A stretch of 64,000 nucleotides of DNA from Sneathiella limimaris (GCF_012932565.1 NZ_JABBYJ010000001.1:1984001-2048000); one strand, 5' to 3'; counted from the stretch's first letter, positions 34,760 through 44,875 are shown. Translations and numbers: made by a program. Notes: a model not told the origin generated them from the letters alone.

Positions 34760-35014
34760 ATGCAGATAACGCAAGAGCAAGTCGACGCACTAGAGCTATG
34801 GATTGAGGATCGCAAGTCAGCGTATCTGGCGAAAGGCTTCGCATTGGCCGGTGCAGCCGGCGTAGAAAAGCTGGCGGCACTCAATTCAGAAAGCCAACTT
34901 TCCGAGGCGGATCGGGAGAAATCCCTATCTGAGATTAAGGCTGAATTGGATCTGGCAGAAGAATTTCACAAAAACGCCCGGCAAATTCTGTTTGCAGGGC
35001 GGCAAGGTGGATAA
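34760..35014 (+). CDS. Hypothetical small helical protein, 84 residues
   Basis: Not recognised. ATG 34760 lies six bases behind AAAAAGGTGAC; an in-frame GTG at 34751 is the alternative. The protein is predicted helical throughout (ITQEQVDALELWIEDRKSAYLAKGFALAGAAGVEKLAALN, then SEADREKSLSEIKAELDLAEEFHKNARQIL), with a regular pattern of acidic and hydrophobic residues that suggests a helical hairpin or coiled coil. It stands alone, divergent from the pentapeptide-repeat gene and convergent with the PilZ gene. Confidence 0.55.
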   Translation: MQITQEQVDALELWIEDRKSAYLAKGFALAGAAGVEKLAALNSESQLSEADREKSLSEIKAELDLAEEFHKNARQILFAGRQGG

Positions 35015-35068
35015 GACGTTTTAGGGTGGTCAAGTTGATAGGGGGCTAGTGCCCCCTGAACAGCCTAT

Positions 35069-35407
35069 TCAGGCAATATTTTGTTCTTTTTGCTGACGCT
35101 TGCGCTCAATAATGTCGGTAATTTGTTCGATGAAGCGTTGCTCTTTTTCTTCGGAAATCTCAAATTTTACGCCCACGCCTTCTTTCATATTGCGAACGAC
35201 ACGCGCAGGAATGAGACCAAGATCTTCAATGTTGACTGTGATCCGGGTGTTGTCTTTGAGCTGAACATCAAGACTAATCCCGGCACCTCCGGCTGAGATG
35301 TTCAGGATCCGGCCCTTAAAGTTTTCATCATTTGTACTGACAATCGTTGGCTGTGACACAATCACGCGTTTGTGCTGGCGTCGGTTTTGTGTCTCTTCGT
35401 TAGTCAT
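35069..35407 (-). CDS. PilZ-domain protein (putative c-di-GMP receptor)
   Basis: A 112-residue single-domain PilZ protein. The two c-di-GMP-binding motifs are recognisable: RQHKR (RxxxR, about residues 9-13) and the NISAGGAGI version of (D/N)xSxxG (about residues 38-46). The beta-barrel strands DNTRITVNIEDLGLIPARVVRN and GVGVKFEI follow, then a C-terminal helix with a basic tail. Such stand-alone PilZ proteins pass c-di-GMP level to motility or exopolysaccharide machinery, but the partner is unknown. Start ATG 35407 is followed by a polar linker; an A8 run lies just upstream (TTTTTCCCCCAAAAAAAA on the plus strand). Confidence 0.87.
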   Translation of the reverse strand: MTNEETQNRRQHKRVIVSQPTIVSTNDENFKGRILNISAGGAGISLDVQLKDNTRITVNIEDLGLIPARVVRNMKEGVGVKFEISEEKEQRFIEQITDIIERKRQQKEQNIA

Positions 35408-35624
35408 TTTTCCCCCAAAAAAAATGGTGAAGACTGGATACGCAAACTAGTCTCCTCATAAGCAATTGCCTGAGATTGGCGGAAAATAGTTAAAAAGGGG
35501 TTTTCTTATCCGGTTTTATTTGTTTATTCGGCAAATTTACTTTAAATATTTGTTAAGACTTTGTTTACGGTGTTCTCTTAAAATTCTTTTCAAATAGTCA
35601 GTTTGCAGGAACAAGGATATTCCC

Positions 35625-35876
35625 ATGCAGCCGGTTGAATTGAAGTCTCTGGTCAACGAATTTAAGGGTGATTTTTCAGGCGATGCCTCTGTCGATCGTA
35701 AGACTGTGGCAGACCGGGCCAATATGGCCAATAGCGCAGCCCTGGATATGTTGGCAGATCTTGTTTCCGATAAGAATTCAACATCCTTCCTGGAGAAGGG
35801 ACGTCAGCTTCATAGCCTGACAGCAGAATTAGGGGACATTACCGAGGTTGTGGAAGAGCTCGGTTCTCGCTCCTAA
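35625..35876 (+). CDS. Hypothetical small protein, 83 residues
   Basis: Not recognised. It starts MQPVELKSLVNEFKGDFSGDASVDRKTVADRAN with ACAAGGATATTCCC before the ATG, and ends ELGDITEVVEELGSRS. The composition is acidic and helical, without signal peptide or cysteines. A clear intrinsic terminator lies 32 bases downstream, which supports a real transcription unit. It stands alone between the PilZ gene and a lipoprotein gene. Confidence 0.6.
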   Translation: MQPVELKSLVNEFKGDFSGDASVDRKTVADRANMANSAALDMLADLVSDKNSTSFLEKGRQLHSLTAELGDITEVVEELGSRS

Positions 35877-35907
35877 CACCCACTTTGAATAGCTGGGGTA
35901 AACAGAA

Positions 35908-35931
35908 GGCAGGTGAAAACCTGCCTTTTTT
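35908..35931 (+). terminator. Intrinsic terminator after the 83-residue gene
   Basis: GGCAGGT and ACCTGCC form a perfect 7-bp stem with a GAAA tetraloop, followed by T6. It lies 32 bases after the stop codon at 35876. Confidence 0.9.
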
Positions 35932-35962
35932 GTTTGGGTTAATTAATCTGGAATGTCTCAGG

Positions 35963-36652
35963 CTAAGCTGCCTGTTGTTGAGTTATATTTAGTATTTCAA
36001 AGCTTTTGCCATTGTCAGACGAGGAGGAACAATCCTTGGGGTGCATGTCGTTCGTCATAAATGAGATGGTTGCTGCGAGAGGTGAGGGGCGAGGTGTTGC
36101 TGTAATTTTGTTGTATGGAAGCAAATTAGCTTCTAGTCGCTTCATATAATTATGGATTTGGTCAAAATCCATTACGTCTATTCCATTAAACCGTATGAAA
36201 TTAATTTGGCCTGCTTTGATTTCAAAAACCGGTGCAGCTAGGCCCAGGCATCCACTATCAATAATTTTTGAAATTTTACTATTTCTGCTCATGCCAAAAT
36301 CATCAAACGTTTCAGTGAATTGCACTATAGCATAATTTCCTGGTGGTATTTTCTTGGCAAGAAACCGCATTCGCAAGTATGCGTCCTCATTTTCGATTAC
36401 ATAAGTATTCCCTTTGAAGAAGCAGGTTATGCAACCATAAATTTTAACGGGTTCGCCTAGAAATTTTCTATTTTGAAGATCTACCTGCCGGAATTCAAAG
36501 ACCGGTTCGGCTTTGTTGAGATCAGCTATCGTAATCATAGCTTCGTTATCGCTACGACTAAAACTGATATCCCCGCTAGGTGTTGGTTTGGGTAGTGAGA
36601 GGCAACTGGTTAAGGTAAGCAAACTGACAAGGATGGGTAAGCTCTTCAACAT
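35963..36652 (-). CDS. Hypothetical lipoprotein, 229 residues
   Basis: Not recognised beyond its export signal. The N-terminus MLKSLPILVSLLTLTSCLSLP is a lipoprotein signal with lipobox LTSC, so the mature protein should be acylated at Cys17. The mature part has a beta-rich outline (DISFSRSDNEAMITIADL, PVKIYGCITCFFKGNTYVIENEDAYLRMRF, GNYAIVQFTETFDDFG) and a CxxC-like GCITC pair. Codon use looks more AT-rich by eye than in flanking core genes. It stands alone next to tRNA-Gln. Homologues, if any, are likely to be few. Confidence 0.6.
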   Translation of the reverse strand: MLKSLPILVSLLTLTSCLSLPKPTPSGDISFSRSDNEAMITIADLNKAEPVFEFRQVDLQNRKFLGEPVKIYGCITCFFKGNTYVIENEDAYLRMRFLAKKIPPGNYAIVQFTETFDDFGMSRNSKISKIIDSGCLGLAAPVFEIKAGQINFIRFNGIDVMDFDQIHNYMKRLEANLLPYNKITATPRPSPLAATISFMTNDMHPKDCSSSSDNGKSFEILNITQQQAA

Positions 36653-36792
36653 TAGTTCAGATTCCAGATATTTACTGCGTCTTGCTATTAGTAGCAGACG
36701 GATTGTATTAAATTAACTGGAAATAGTCCCGTTCAGGAAATTGAAAGCAATAGCAGAATGTTATGAGATCTCAGTTCAATCAGGGAAGAAGT

Positions 36793-36866
36793 TGGCTGGG
36801 GAACCTGGACTCGAACCAGGATTGACGGAGTCAGAGTCCGCTGTCCTACCATTAGACGATTCCCCA
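36793..36866 (-). tRNA. tRNA-Gln (anticodon CTG)
   Basis: Read on the minus strand the acceptor TGGGGAA pairs with TTCCCCA, the D-loop has TAATGGTAGGA, the anticodon loop CTCTGAC gives CTG at 34-36 between GCGGA and TCCGT, and the T-arm is CCTGG/CCAGG around TTCGAGT. CCA is encoded at 36793-36795. A promoter lies upstream at 36900-36928. Confidence 0.97.
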
Positions 36867-36899
36867 GCAGTCTGGGCGCTTGGGCCCATGTAGGCGGCT

Positions 36900-36928
36900 T
36901 CACTACCAAGTCCGATAAATTCTGTCAA
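36900..36928 (-). promoter_or_regulatory. Sigma70-type promoter of tRNA-Gln
   Basis: On the minus strand TTGACA (36923-36928) and TAGTGA (36900-36905) are separated by exactly 17 bases, with the -10 ending 33 bases before the mature tRNA. The -35 is a perfect consensus; the -10 is weaker. Confidence 0.6.
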
Positions 36929-37091
36929 TTACGAAATTCAAAATCTTTTTCAAAAATCGGCGCTTTTGGGCTCGTTGATCGATGATTTGATTTCAGTTGA
37001 AAATTTTTATGAAATCTTATGACGATTGCTGTTACTCTATCCATCAAAGTGCCGAGAGGCAGAATTTATTATGTCCTGGAGGGCAGATTGA

Positions 37092-38195
37092 GTGACATTG
37101 TCAGATAGTCCAAAGAATGGGCGCGACAATCGTAGGAGATATCGAAGGAAACCTAGACCAAAACGATTAAACAAAGGAAGGTGGTCCCATACATTTGGGG
37201 CTGTGGATCTAGGGACGAATAACTGCCGTCTTCTGGTGGCAAAGCCGGAAGCGCAGAGTTTTCGTGTTGTGGACAGTTTTTCGCGGATCGTCCGCTTGGG
37301 TGAAGGCGTGAGTAGAAGCGGCCAACTGTCTGAACAGGCCATTGATAGAACAATTGAAGCGCTAGGTGTGTGTGCGGATAAAATGCGGCGCCGGGGTGTC
37401 TCCCGAATGCGTTGTGTTGCGACAGAGGTTTGCCGCAAAGCCGCTAACAGCGATGAATTTCTAGATCGCGTCCGAAAAGATGTGGGAATAGAGTTAGATA
37501 TCATCTCAACGCAGGAGGAAGCCAATCTTGCGTTGGATGGATGCGCTCCCCTTTTAGATTACCGAAATCGCTATGCGCTGGTTTTCGATATCGGTGGTGG
37601 CAGCACCGAACTGGTCTGGTTGAAGCTGGGGCGAGGACGACAGAACTTGATTCTTGGATGGACGTCCATACCTTATGGAGTGGTATCCCTGACGGAGCGT
37701 CATGGCGACGTGACCAGATCTGATGCAGCTTATGCAAATATGATAGCGGATGTGGCGGAGCATGTTCAGGCTTTTGAGGATCGGTTCCAGATTTCCGATC
37801 ACATACAAAGCGGACGAGTTCAGATGCTCGGGACCTCTGGTACTGTGACCACGCTCGCAGGCGTCATGTTCGGGTTGCCAAGGTATAACCGCCGCCGCGT
37901 GGATGGTGCGTGGATCAGAACCTCTCGGGTGATTGATATATGTGAGCGGCTTTCGACCAGTAGCTATGATGCGCGAGTGGCTGAGCCTTGTATTGGTGTT
38001 GAGCGGGCTGACTTGGTGGTTTCCGGTTGTGCGATTGTGCAAGCCATGTATAACGCTTGGCCCTTTAGAAAACTTAGGGTCGCAGACCGCGGGGTTCGTG
38101 AAGGACTGTTATTGGGTTTGATGCGCGAGGCCGATCAGGAAATGAAAGCAGCGCCCAACGACCAGACAGATGAAGTAAGTGAGAAGTTAAGCTGA
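37092..38195 (+). CDS. Exopolyphosphatase/pppGpp phosphohydrolase family protein
   Basis: A 367-residue Ppx/GppA-type phosphatase of the ASKHA fold, degrading polyphosphate and/or pppGpp. The phosphate loops are [31 protein letters not shown] and [33 protein letters not shown] closes the domain. It lacks the long C-terminal HD-like domain of E. coli Ppx and matches the shorter alphaproteobacterial form. The N-terminal 30 residues are Arg/Lys-rich. The start is GTG 37092; no early ATG exists. It overlaps rlmE by one base (TGATG), a standard alphaproteobacterial pair. Confidence 0.9.
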   Translation: MTLSDSPKNGRDNRRRYRRKPRPKRLNKGRWSHTFGAVDLGTNNCRLLVAKPEAQSFRVVDSFSRIVRLGEGVSRSGQLSEQAIDRTIEALGVCADKMRRRGVSRMRCVATEVCRKAANSDEFLDRVRKDVGIELDIISTQEEANLALDGCAPLLDYRNRYALVFDIGGGSTELVWLKLGRGRQNLILGWTSIPYGVVSLTERHGDVTRSDAAYANMIADVAEHVQAFEDRFQISDHIQSGRVQMLGTSGTVTTLAGVMFGLPRYNRRRVDGAWIRTSRVIDICERLSTSSYDARVAEPCIGVERADLVVSGCAIVQAMYNAWPFRKLRVADRGVREGLLLGLMREADQEMKAAPNDQTDEVSEKLS

Positions 38196-38911
38196 TGGCA
38201 GGCAATGGAAAAAAAGGCAAAAAAGCGGGTGTTGGATCAAGTGATACAACAGGCCGTTTGCTGCATACCAAGGTAAAGTCTGCTCGTGGGCGGAAATACT
38301 CATCAACGCTTTGGCTGGAGCGGCAGCTCAACGATCCCTATGTGGTTGAAGCCAAAAACCGGGGCCTTCGTAGCCGTGCAGCTTTCAAGCTGATGCAATT
38401 GGATGACAAATATAAGCTGTTGAAACCAGGCGATTCTGTAGTTGACCTTGGAGCGGCACCCGGGGGCTGGACCCAGGTGGCGATTGACCGGGTAGGATCC
38501 TTGAAAGGCAAGGGCCAGGTATTGGCCGTTGATATTCTGGAGATGGAACCCATCGCAGGCGCCGAAGTGATGCAGCTTGATTTTACGACAGAAGATGCAG
38601 ATGTGCGGGTTAAAGAGCGTCTTGGCGGCCCGGTGAACGCAGTTATTTCGGATATGGCAGCGCCAACAACGGGTCATCGCCAGACCGATCATCTTCGAAT
38701 TGTCTATATGTGCGAGCTTGCTTTGGACTTTGCGGTGGATGTTTTGGCGCCCGGCGGGGTCTTTATCGCTAAGGTCTTGAAGGGCGGTACAGAAAATGAA
38801 CTGCTGGATCTGATGAAGCGAAATTTTTCAGTTGTCCGACATGCCAAGCCAGAAGCCAGCAGACCGGATTCGCGTGAAGCTTATGTGATTGCAACAGGCT
38901 TCAAAAGCTAG
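38195..38911 (+). CDS. rlmE: 23S rRNA 2'-O-ribose methyltransferase RlmE (FtsJ)
   Basis: RlmE methylates U2552 (E. coli numbering) in the A-loop of 23S rRNA late in subunit assembly. The 238-residue protein has the K-D-K-E-type active site and SAM motifs: [58 protein letters not shown] and FIAKVLKGG, ending with [21 protein letters not shown] 35-residue basic N-terminal extension rich in Lys and Gly precedes the fold. It overlaps the Ppx/GppA gene by one base. Confidence 0.95.
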   Translation: MAGNGKKGKKAGVGSSDTTGRLLHTKVKSARGRKYSSTLWLERQLNDPYVVEAKNRGLRSRAAFKLMQLDDKYKLLKPGDSVVDLGAAPGGWTQVAIDRVGSLKGKGQVLAVDILEMEPIAGAEVMQLDFTTEDADVRVKERLGGPVNAVISDMAAPTTGHRQTDHLRIVYMCELALDFAVDVLAPGGVFIAKVLKGGTENELLDLMKRNFSVVRHAKPEASRPDSREAYVIATGFKS

Positions 38912-39056
38912 GGCTTATTTGCGTCTGAAATAATCGAAAAGTCGAGCGTCTGGTTAAGGTTAAAAAATTTCTCAAATGTGGGTTTCCAGACGCGTGACTT
39001 AAAAAAAATCGATCCTGAAATTTTTGGTCTAGGAATTTTAAAACTTGCCGTTATGA

Positions 39057-40544
<1,488 letters not shown>

Positions 40545-40567
40545 GCAATAATACTTCTGGGGGAAGC

Positions 40568-41872
40568 ATGACACCGTCAGCCCGGTTGGCTGCAGTATCC
40601 GAGTTGCTTGAGCTTTTAGAGGAAAGTCAGAGTAAAGCGGATTTTGTAGTTTCAACTTATTTTCGGAACCGGCGGTTTGCTGGCTCGAAGGACCGTCGTT
40701 GGATCACAGAGAAATTCTATATGATCCTGCGGCGGCGAGGTGAGCTGGACGGATACCTGGAGTTTCTGGGGCTTCCTGTTTCCTCGCGATTGCGGTCAAT
40801 TATTTCCTTGCTGGCTTTTGATATGTTTTTGCTGGCGGATATTAAATCCGCCTACTTCAGTGGTCCACATGCACTAGCACCACTGGAGCCAGAAGAGGAG
40901 AAGCTTCTTAAAGCCTGGGTCACACCGATGGATGTCAACCTTCCTGAAAGTGCGGTGGCAAATCTTCCGGATTGGATTGTTCAGAAAATTCGGGTGGCAT
41001 ATGGAGATCGGGCCGATCAAATTCTCGCTGCTTTTAAGGAGCGGGCGCCGGCGACTTTCCGGGTTAATCATCAGAAGTCAGATGTCCAAAAGGTCCTGCA
41101 GCAACTGCAGCAAGAGGGAATTGACGCGGTTTCAACAGATGTGTCGCCTGTCGGTGTTATGCTGAAATCCCCCCGCAACCTGATGCAGCACGCGCTATAT
41201 CAGCAAGGGGCCTTGGATGTGCAGGATGAAGCTGCGCAGATTGCAGCGATACTGGCAGGCGCCAAGTCAGGTCAGTCCGTAATGGATTATTGCGCAGGCG
41301 CTGGCGGCAAGGCCCTTGCGATGGCAGATCGTATGGACAATCAGGGGCAGATTATTACCCTTGATATCGATAAAAAGCGGATGCGGGATATCGAGCCTAG
41401 ATCCAAAAGGGCAGGGATCAATTGCATTGAGACCGCAGTATTGCCGCCTGCAGGGTCGGCGAGTGATCAATTACTTTCGCTGGTCTCGACAATGGATGTC
41501 GTTTTTGTGGATGCACCCTGCAGTGGGTCAGGGACCTGGCGGCGTCAACCAGATCAGAAATGGAACTTCACCCAAGAGCGTCTGGGCGAACTCACGGAGT
41601 TGCAAAAAGGGATCTTCGAACAGGCTTCACAGTATGTGAAGCCCGGGGGAACTCTGGTCTACGCCACCTGTTCCTTGTTGCCTGAGGAAAACCAGGGCCA
41701 GGTTGAGCAATTCTTGAAAAGTCATTCAGAATTTAAGGTGATTTCGGTACGGGATAGGTGGTCTGAGGTTGGTTTACGCAGAGAAGCTCCTGAAGGGCCT
41801 TATCTTCAGATAACGCCAGAACAATTTGGTGCAGATGGCTTTTTTGTCGCGCTCCTACAAAGACAAGCCTAG
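40568..41872 (+). CDS. RsmB/NOP family rRNA cytosine methyltransferase
   Basis: A 434-residue SAM-dependent m5C methyltransferase of the RsmB (Sun) type. An N-terminal NusB-like helical part (RLAAVSELLELLEESQSKADFVVSTYFRNRR) precedes the methyltransferase core. The SAM loop is VMDYCAGAGGKALAMADRM; the two active-site Cys lie in VDAPCSGSGTWRRQPDQKW and YATCSLLPEENQGQVEQFL. The arrangement fits 16S rRNA C967 methylation, but alphaproteobacteria have several paralogues, so the target is not certain. It sits between guaB (23 bases upstream) and a TPR gene, a common alphaproteobacterial context. Confidence 0.9.
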   Translation: MTPSARLAAVSELLELLEESQSKADFVVSTYFRNRRFAGSKDRRWITEKFYMILRRRGELDGYLEFLGLPVSSRLRSIISLLAFDMFLLADIKSAYFSGPHALAPLEPEEEKLLKAWVTPMDVNLPESAVANLPDWIVQKIRVAYGDRADQILAAFKERAPATFRVNHQKSDVQKVLQQLQQEGIDAVSTDVSPVGVMLKSPRNLMQHALYQQGALDVQDEAAQIAAILAGAKSGQSVMDYCAGAGGKALAMADRMDNQGQIITLDIDKKRMRDIEPRSKRAGINCIETAVLPPAGSASDQLLSLVSTMDVVFVDAPCSGSGTWRRQPDQKWNFTQERLGELTELQKGIFEQASQYVKPGGTLVYATCSLLPEENQGQVEQFLKSHSEFKVISVRDRWSEVGLRREAPEGPYLQITPEQFGADGFFVALLQRQA

Positions 41873-41970
41873 ACTGAACAAACTGTTGCCTTGTTTCATT
41901 CCTAAGGTGAACCCATATTTAATTTGAAGCGTACTAAGTCTTGTGATTACCTCTAGCAGGTGAGGGAATA

Positions 41971-42465
41971 ATGAAAATTAAAGGCTTGGCCATAATACTC
42001 TATGCAATGGCAGCAACCCATCTCTTAACAGCTGAAATGGTTTTTGCCATGGGCAGCGGCAGTTCCAGCAGTTCTGGAAGCTCAGAAGTCGCGAAGGATC
42101 AGGATCCGGATTTCACCATGGGAAAACAGGAAGTTGCTGAAAAGAAGTGGAAGATGGCAATTGCGTCATTTGAGAAAGCCGTTGCGAAAAATCCAGAAAA
42201 TGCGGATGCCTTCAACTATCTTGGATATGCGAACCGTCAAGATGGAAACTATGAAGCCGCTTTTGCAGCTTATAATAAAGCGCTTTCAATTGATCCAAAC
42301 CACAAAGGAGCCCACGAGTATATTGGTGAGGCTTACCTGAAAACTGACAATCTGGCGAAGGCTGAAGAGCATCTAAAGAAGCTTGATGAAATATGCACTT
42401 TCGGTTGCGCAGAATATACACTCTTGCAGCGCGCCATCGCTAAATATCGAGGCGGCCAAAGCTAA
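41971..42465 (+). CDS. Exported TPR-repeat protein
   Basis: A 164-residue secreted protein. A signal peptide (LAIILYAMAATHLLTAEMVFA) is followed by a Gly/Ser-rich spacer, then three tetratricopeptide-like units: DFTMGKQEVAEKKWKMAIASFEKAVAKNPENADAF, NYLGYANRQDGNYEAAFAAYNKALSIDPNHKGAH and EYIGEAYLKTDNLAKAEEHLKKLDEIC. The C-terminus contains two Cys (ICTFGCAEY) that may form a disulfide in the periplasm. Such proteins act as periplasmic adaptors; the partner is unknown. It lies between the RsmB-like gene and guaA. Confidence 0.85.
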   Translation: MKIKGLAIILYAMAATHLLTAEMVFAMGSGSSSSSGSSEVAKDQDPDFTMGKQEVAEKKWKMAIASFEKAVAKNPENADAFNYLGYANRQDGNYEAAFAAYNKALSIDPNHKGAHEYIGEAYLKTDNLAKAEEHLKKLDEICTFGCAEYTLLQRAIAKYRGGQS

Positions 42466-42557
42466 GCTGTTGTCCCTCCAATCGATCAGGTAAAAAAGTG
42501 CGGTTTTAGTCCAAAATCCGGCTGGACTTTACGGGGTTCTCTCTGTAAATACCGTCT

Positions 42558-44105
42558 ATGAAAAACAGTATTCTGATCATCGACTTTGGAAGTCAGGTCA
42601 CCCAGCTTATCGCGCGCCGGGTCCGTGAGGCTGGGGTTTATAGCGAAATTGTCCCTTTCAACACAGCAGCTGAAAAACTGGACAGTTTTAATCCCAAAGG
42701 CATTATTCTCTCAGGCGGTCCCGCATCCGTTATTGGAGATGAGACACCGCGAGCACCTGAAAAGGTTTTCTCCATGGGTGTGCCGGTCCTTGGTATCTGT
42801 TATGGACAGCAAACCCTTTGTGCTCAGCTTGGCGGTCGGGTCGAGGCACCTGATCACCGCGAGTTTGGACGTGCCCAACTCAGTATTGTGAAAGACTGCA
42901 GCTTGTTTGACGGCGTTTGGACTGTTGGGGATCATGATCAGGTCTGGATGAGCCACGGTGATACTGTTACAAAAATCCCGGATGGTTTTGAGACGGTCGC
43001 AACTTCCAAAGGAGCTCCGTTTGCTGTTATCGCGAACGAAGAGAAGAAGTTTTATGGCACGCAGTTCCACCCTGAAGTGGTTCATACCCTGCAAGGGCAT
43101 TTGCTGATTTCCAATTTTGTTCACAAGATCTGTGGTCTCCCGGGTGATTGGACAATGGCCGCCTTTAAGGAGCAGTCAATTGCTGCAATCCGTGAAAAGG
43201 TTGGTGATGCCAAGGTTATTTGTGGACTATCCGGTGGGGTGGACAGTTCAGTTGCCGCCGTCCTAATCCACGAAGCGATCGGTGATCAGCTTACCTGCGT
43301 ATATGTGGATAATGGTCTTATGCGAACCGGCGAATCTGAACAGGTGGTGAGCCTTTTCCGGGATCATTACAACATTCCCCTGATCCACCGGGATGCTTCT
43401 GAGTTATTCCTGGCGGAGCTGGAAGGCGTTTCCGATCCTGAGGTGAAGCGGAAAACCATTGGCCGGATCTTTATCGATGTGTTTGATGAGGAAGCCAGCA
43501 AAGTTGGCGGTGCCAAATTCTTGGCGCAAGGCACGCTATATCCTGATGTGATTGAATCTGTGTCTTTCTCTGGTGGTCCGAGCGTTACGATCAAGTCTCA
43601 TCATAATGTGGGGGGCTTGCCCGAGCGAATGGATCTGCAGCTGCTGGAGCCCTTCAGAGAACTCTTTAAAGATGAGGTTCGGGAGCTTGGCCGTGAGCTT
43701 GGCATGTCCAAGGATCTTGTCGATCGGCATCCTTTCCCTGGGCCGGGCCTTGCCATTCGGGTTCCGGGTGAACTGACCCGTGAGCGTCTGGATATCCTAC
43801 GAAAAGCCGATGTCATCTATCTGGAAGAAATTCGTGAAGCTGGCCTTTACGATGAAATCTGGCAGGCCTTTGCGGTCTTATTGCCGGTGCGCACCGTTGG
43901 TGTGATGGGCGATAACCGGACATATGATTATGTCTGCGCCCTTCGGGCGGTAACTTCAACAGACGGCATGACAGCGGATTACTATCCGTTTGATCATGAT
44001 TTCCTTGGCCGTGTTTCCACCCGGATTATCAATGAGGTTCAGGGGATTAATCGCGTCGTTTACGATACAACGTCAAAACCACCCGGAACGATCGAGTGGG
44101 AATAA
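42558..44105 (+). CDS. guaA: GMP synthase (glutamine-hydrolysing)
   Basis: GuaA aminates XMP to GMP using glutamine. The 515-residue protein has the class I glutamine amidotransferase domain (residues 1-195) with catalytic Cys in [15 protein letters not shown] and His in [11 protein letters not shown]. The ATP pyrophosphatase domain follows with the P-loop [21 protein letters not shown], then the dimerisation domain with [15 protein letters not shown] and the end [11 protein letters not shown]-like sequence [12 protein letters not shown]. Start ATG 42558 has only a weak ribosome site. It is followed by a clean terminator. Confidence 0.98.
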   Translation: MKNSILIIDFGSQVTQLIARRVREAGVYSEIVPFNTAAEKLDSFNPKGIILSGGPASVIGDETPRAPEKVFSMGVPVLGICYGQQTLCAQLGGRVEAPDHREFGRAQLSIVKDCSLFDGVWTVGDHDQVWMSHGDTVTKIPDGFETVATSKGAPFAVIANEEKKFYGTQFHPEVVHTLQGHLLISNFVHKICGLPGDWTMAAFKEQSIAAIREKVGDAKVICGLSGGVDSSVAAVLIHEAIGDQLTCVYVDNGLMRTGESEQVVSLFRDHYNIPLIHRDASELFLAELEGVSDPEVKRKTIGRIFIDVFDEEASKVGGAKFLAQGTLYPDVIESVSFSGGPSVTIKSHHNVGGLPERMDLQLLEPFRELFKDEVRELGRELGMSKDLVDRHPFPGPGLAIRVPGELTRERLDILRKADVIYLEEIREAGLYDEIWQAFAVLLPVRTVGVMGDNRTYDYVCALRAVTSTDGMTADYYPFDHDFLGRVSTRIINEVQGINRVVYDTTSKPPGTIEWE

Positions 44106-44144
44106 TTTCCCGCTTTATGGAAGAAAATGTGAAAACAATTTCTA

Positions 44145-44172
44145 AACGGTGGTCAAATGATCACCGTTTTTT
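44145..44172 (+). terminator. Intrinsic terminator of guaA
   Basis: ACGGTGGTC pairs with GATCACCGT over 9 bp (one G-T pair) with an AAAT loop and is followed by T6. It begins 40 bases after the guaA stop and overlaps the region just beyond the end of the convergent 56-residue ORF. Confidence 0.85.
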
Positions 44173-44191
44173 GTTGCAGTCCAGAGAAAGG

Positions 44192-44362
44192 TCAGTGTTT
44201 CAGCTTTGAAACTTCTGCGGCGCTCAGTTTTTCCCGGATTGATGTGGCGATGTCATGCCAACCATATTGCTTGGCTGCGTGGAAAGCGCGTTCCAACCCA
44301 CATGTTTCAATAAGGTTCTGCGCGATCGCCTGTTTCTCTTTACTCAAAATAATGATGGCCAT
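44192..44362 (-). CDS. Hypothetical 56-residue protein
   Basis: A short frame not recognised as any family. It starts with ATG at 44362 with GGGAGTTAGGATT directly upstream, reads MAIIILSKEKQAIAQNLIETCG and continues with ERAFHAAKQYGWHDIATSIREKLSAAE to a TGA at 44192. The predicted protein is soluble, helical and basic, with no signal peptide. A good ribosome site, sensible amino-acid composition and position at the edge of the guaA terminator support it as a real small gene, though shortness limits confidence. Confidence 0.5.
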   Translation of the reverse strand: MAIIILSKEKQAIAQNLIETCGLERAFHAAKQYGWHDIATSIREKLSAAEVSKLKH

Positions 44363-44487
44363 AATCCTAACTCCCAGCCAAATACGCTAATCTTGCATAT
44401 GCTAACAATAAGATGTGAATTTTAAGTAAACTTGAAACTAGGCGATTTTCAGTTCCGAAAAGTGGCTATTTTTAGATATTAGAAAAT

Positions 44488-44516
44488 TTGCATTTAGTGT
44501 AAAAGTGTGGCATAAT
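44488..44516 (+). promoter_or_regulatory. Sigma70-type promoter of the candidate RNA gene
   Basis: TTGCAT (44488-44493) and CATAAT (44511-44516) are separated by exactly 17 bases, with a TGG just before the -10. TTGCAT is the same -35 used before tRNA-Pro and rpsF in this window. Initiation is expected near 44523. No protein-coding gene follows for more than 600 bases on this strand, so the promoter most simply serves an RNA. Confidence 0.6.
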
Positions 44517-44522
44517 CGCGAG

Positions 44523-44838
44523 GTTGAACAGAAGTCTTTGGAATTCAAAAACATGTTGGAAAACAACGGGTTTTTGCGTTAGGGGTATGGCTTCGTTCAC
44601 TCATAGTGATACCAAGGACATGGTTGCTTAAACCATGCCGATCGAACATCTGATGTCCTGTTATGGACGCCCGGACTATTTAAGTGGGCGCCTTGCTGAA
44701 ACTTAGACCGTCACGTTTCGAAACTGAATGAGGGTTGGTATCGCGGGATTACGAGGAGGTCAGGCGGCTATCGTGTGGGGCCCTTGATGTCAGATAATCT
44801 TTTAACGCCCAGGGAAATCCCCCTCGGACGCAGTTTTT
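44523..44838 (+). ncRNA. Candidate structured noncoding RNA, about 300 nt
   Basis: The stretch after the promoter contains clear helices. CAAAAAC/GTTTTTG (44546-44552 with 44570-44576) encloses GTTG/CAAC. CATGGTT/AACCATG (44619-44625 with 44631-44637) is perfect. CGCCC/GGGCG (44668-44672 with 44686-44690) carries an inner ACT/AGT. GGTAT/ATACC (44584-44588 with 44609-44613) holds an inner CAC/GTG. A long-range helix GCGTT..GGGG with CCCC..GACGC (44576-44585 with about 44818-44831) could close the whole, and T5 follows at about 44834. I could not match it to RNase P, tmRNA, 4.5S RNA or 6S RNA by their conserved motifs. End points are estimates. Confidence 0.45.
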
Positions 44839-44875
44839 AGCGCCCATTTTCATTCACGGATTCTGTCTCCTTCCG

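Larger units (their letters stand above)
44363..44875. other. Noncoding region holding a candidate structured RNA
   Basis: About 510 bases with no credible reading frame of 60 codons on either strand. A good promoter (44488-44516) and many local hairpins from 44546 to about 44836 mark a likely RNA gene, listed separately. The left third (44395-44485) is AT-rich and could also hold the promoter of the leftward 56-residue gene. Confidence 0.6.

Noticed and set aside
30670-36866. Genomic island bounded by tRNA-Glu and tRNA-Gln
   Set aside because: No integrase, no direct repeat of a tRNA 3' end and no mobility gene between them; the two tRNAs are different and oppositely oriented.
44157-44390. 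A 77-codon rightward frame over the 56-residue leftward gene
   Set aside because: It starts inside the guaA terminator, has no ribosome site, and its translation is Cys/Phe/Ser-rich; the leftward frame is better supported.
44523-44838. RNase P, tmRNA, 4.5S or 6S RNA
   Set aside because: No RNase P core motifs (GAGGAAAGTCC type), no tag frame or T-loop for tmRNA, no SRP tetraloop region, and no long central-bubble hairpin as in 6S RNA could be found by eye. A covariance search could still overturn this.
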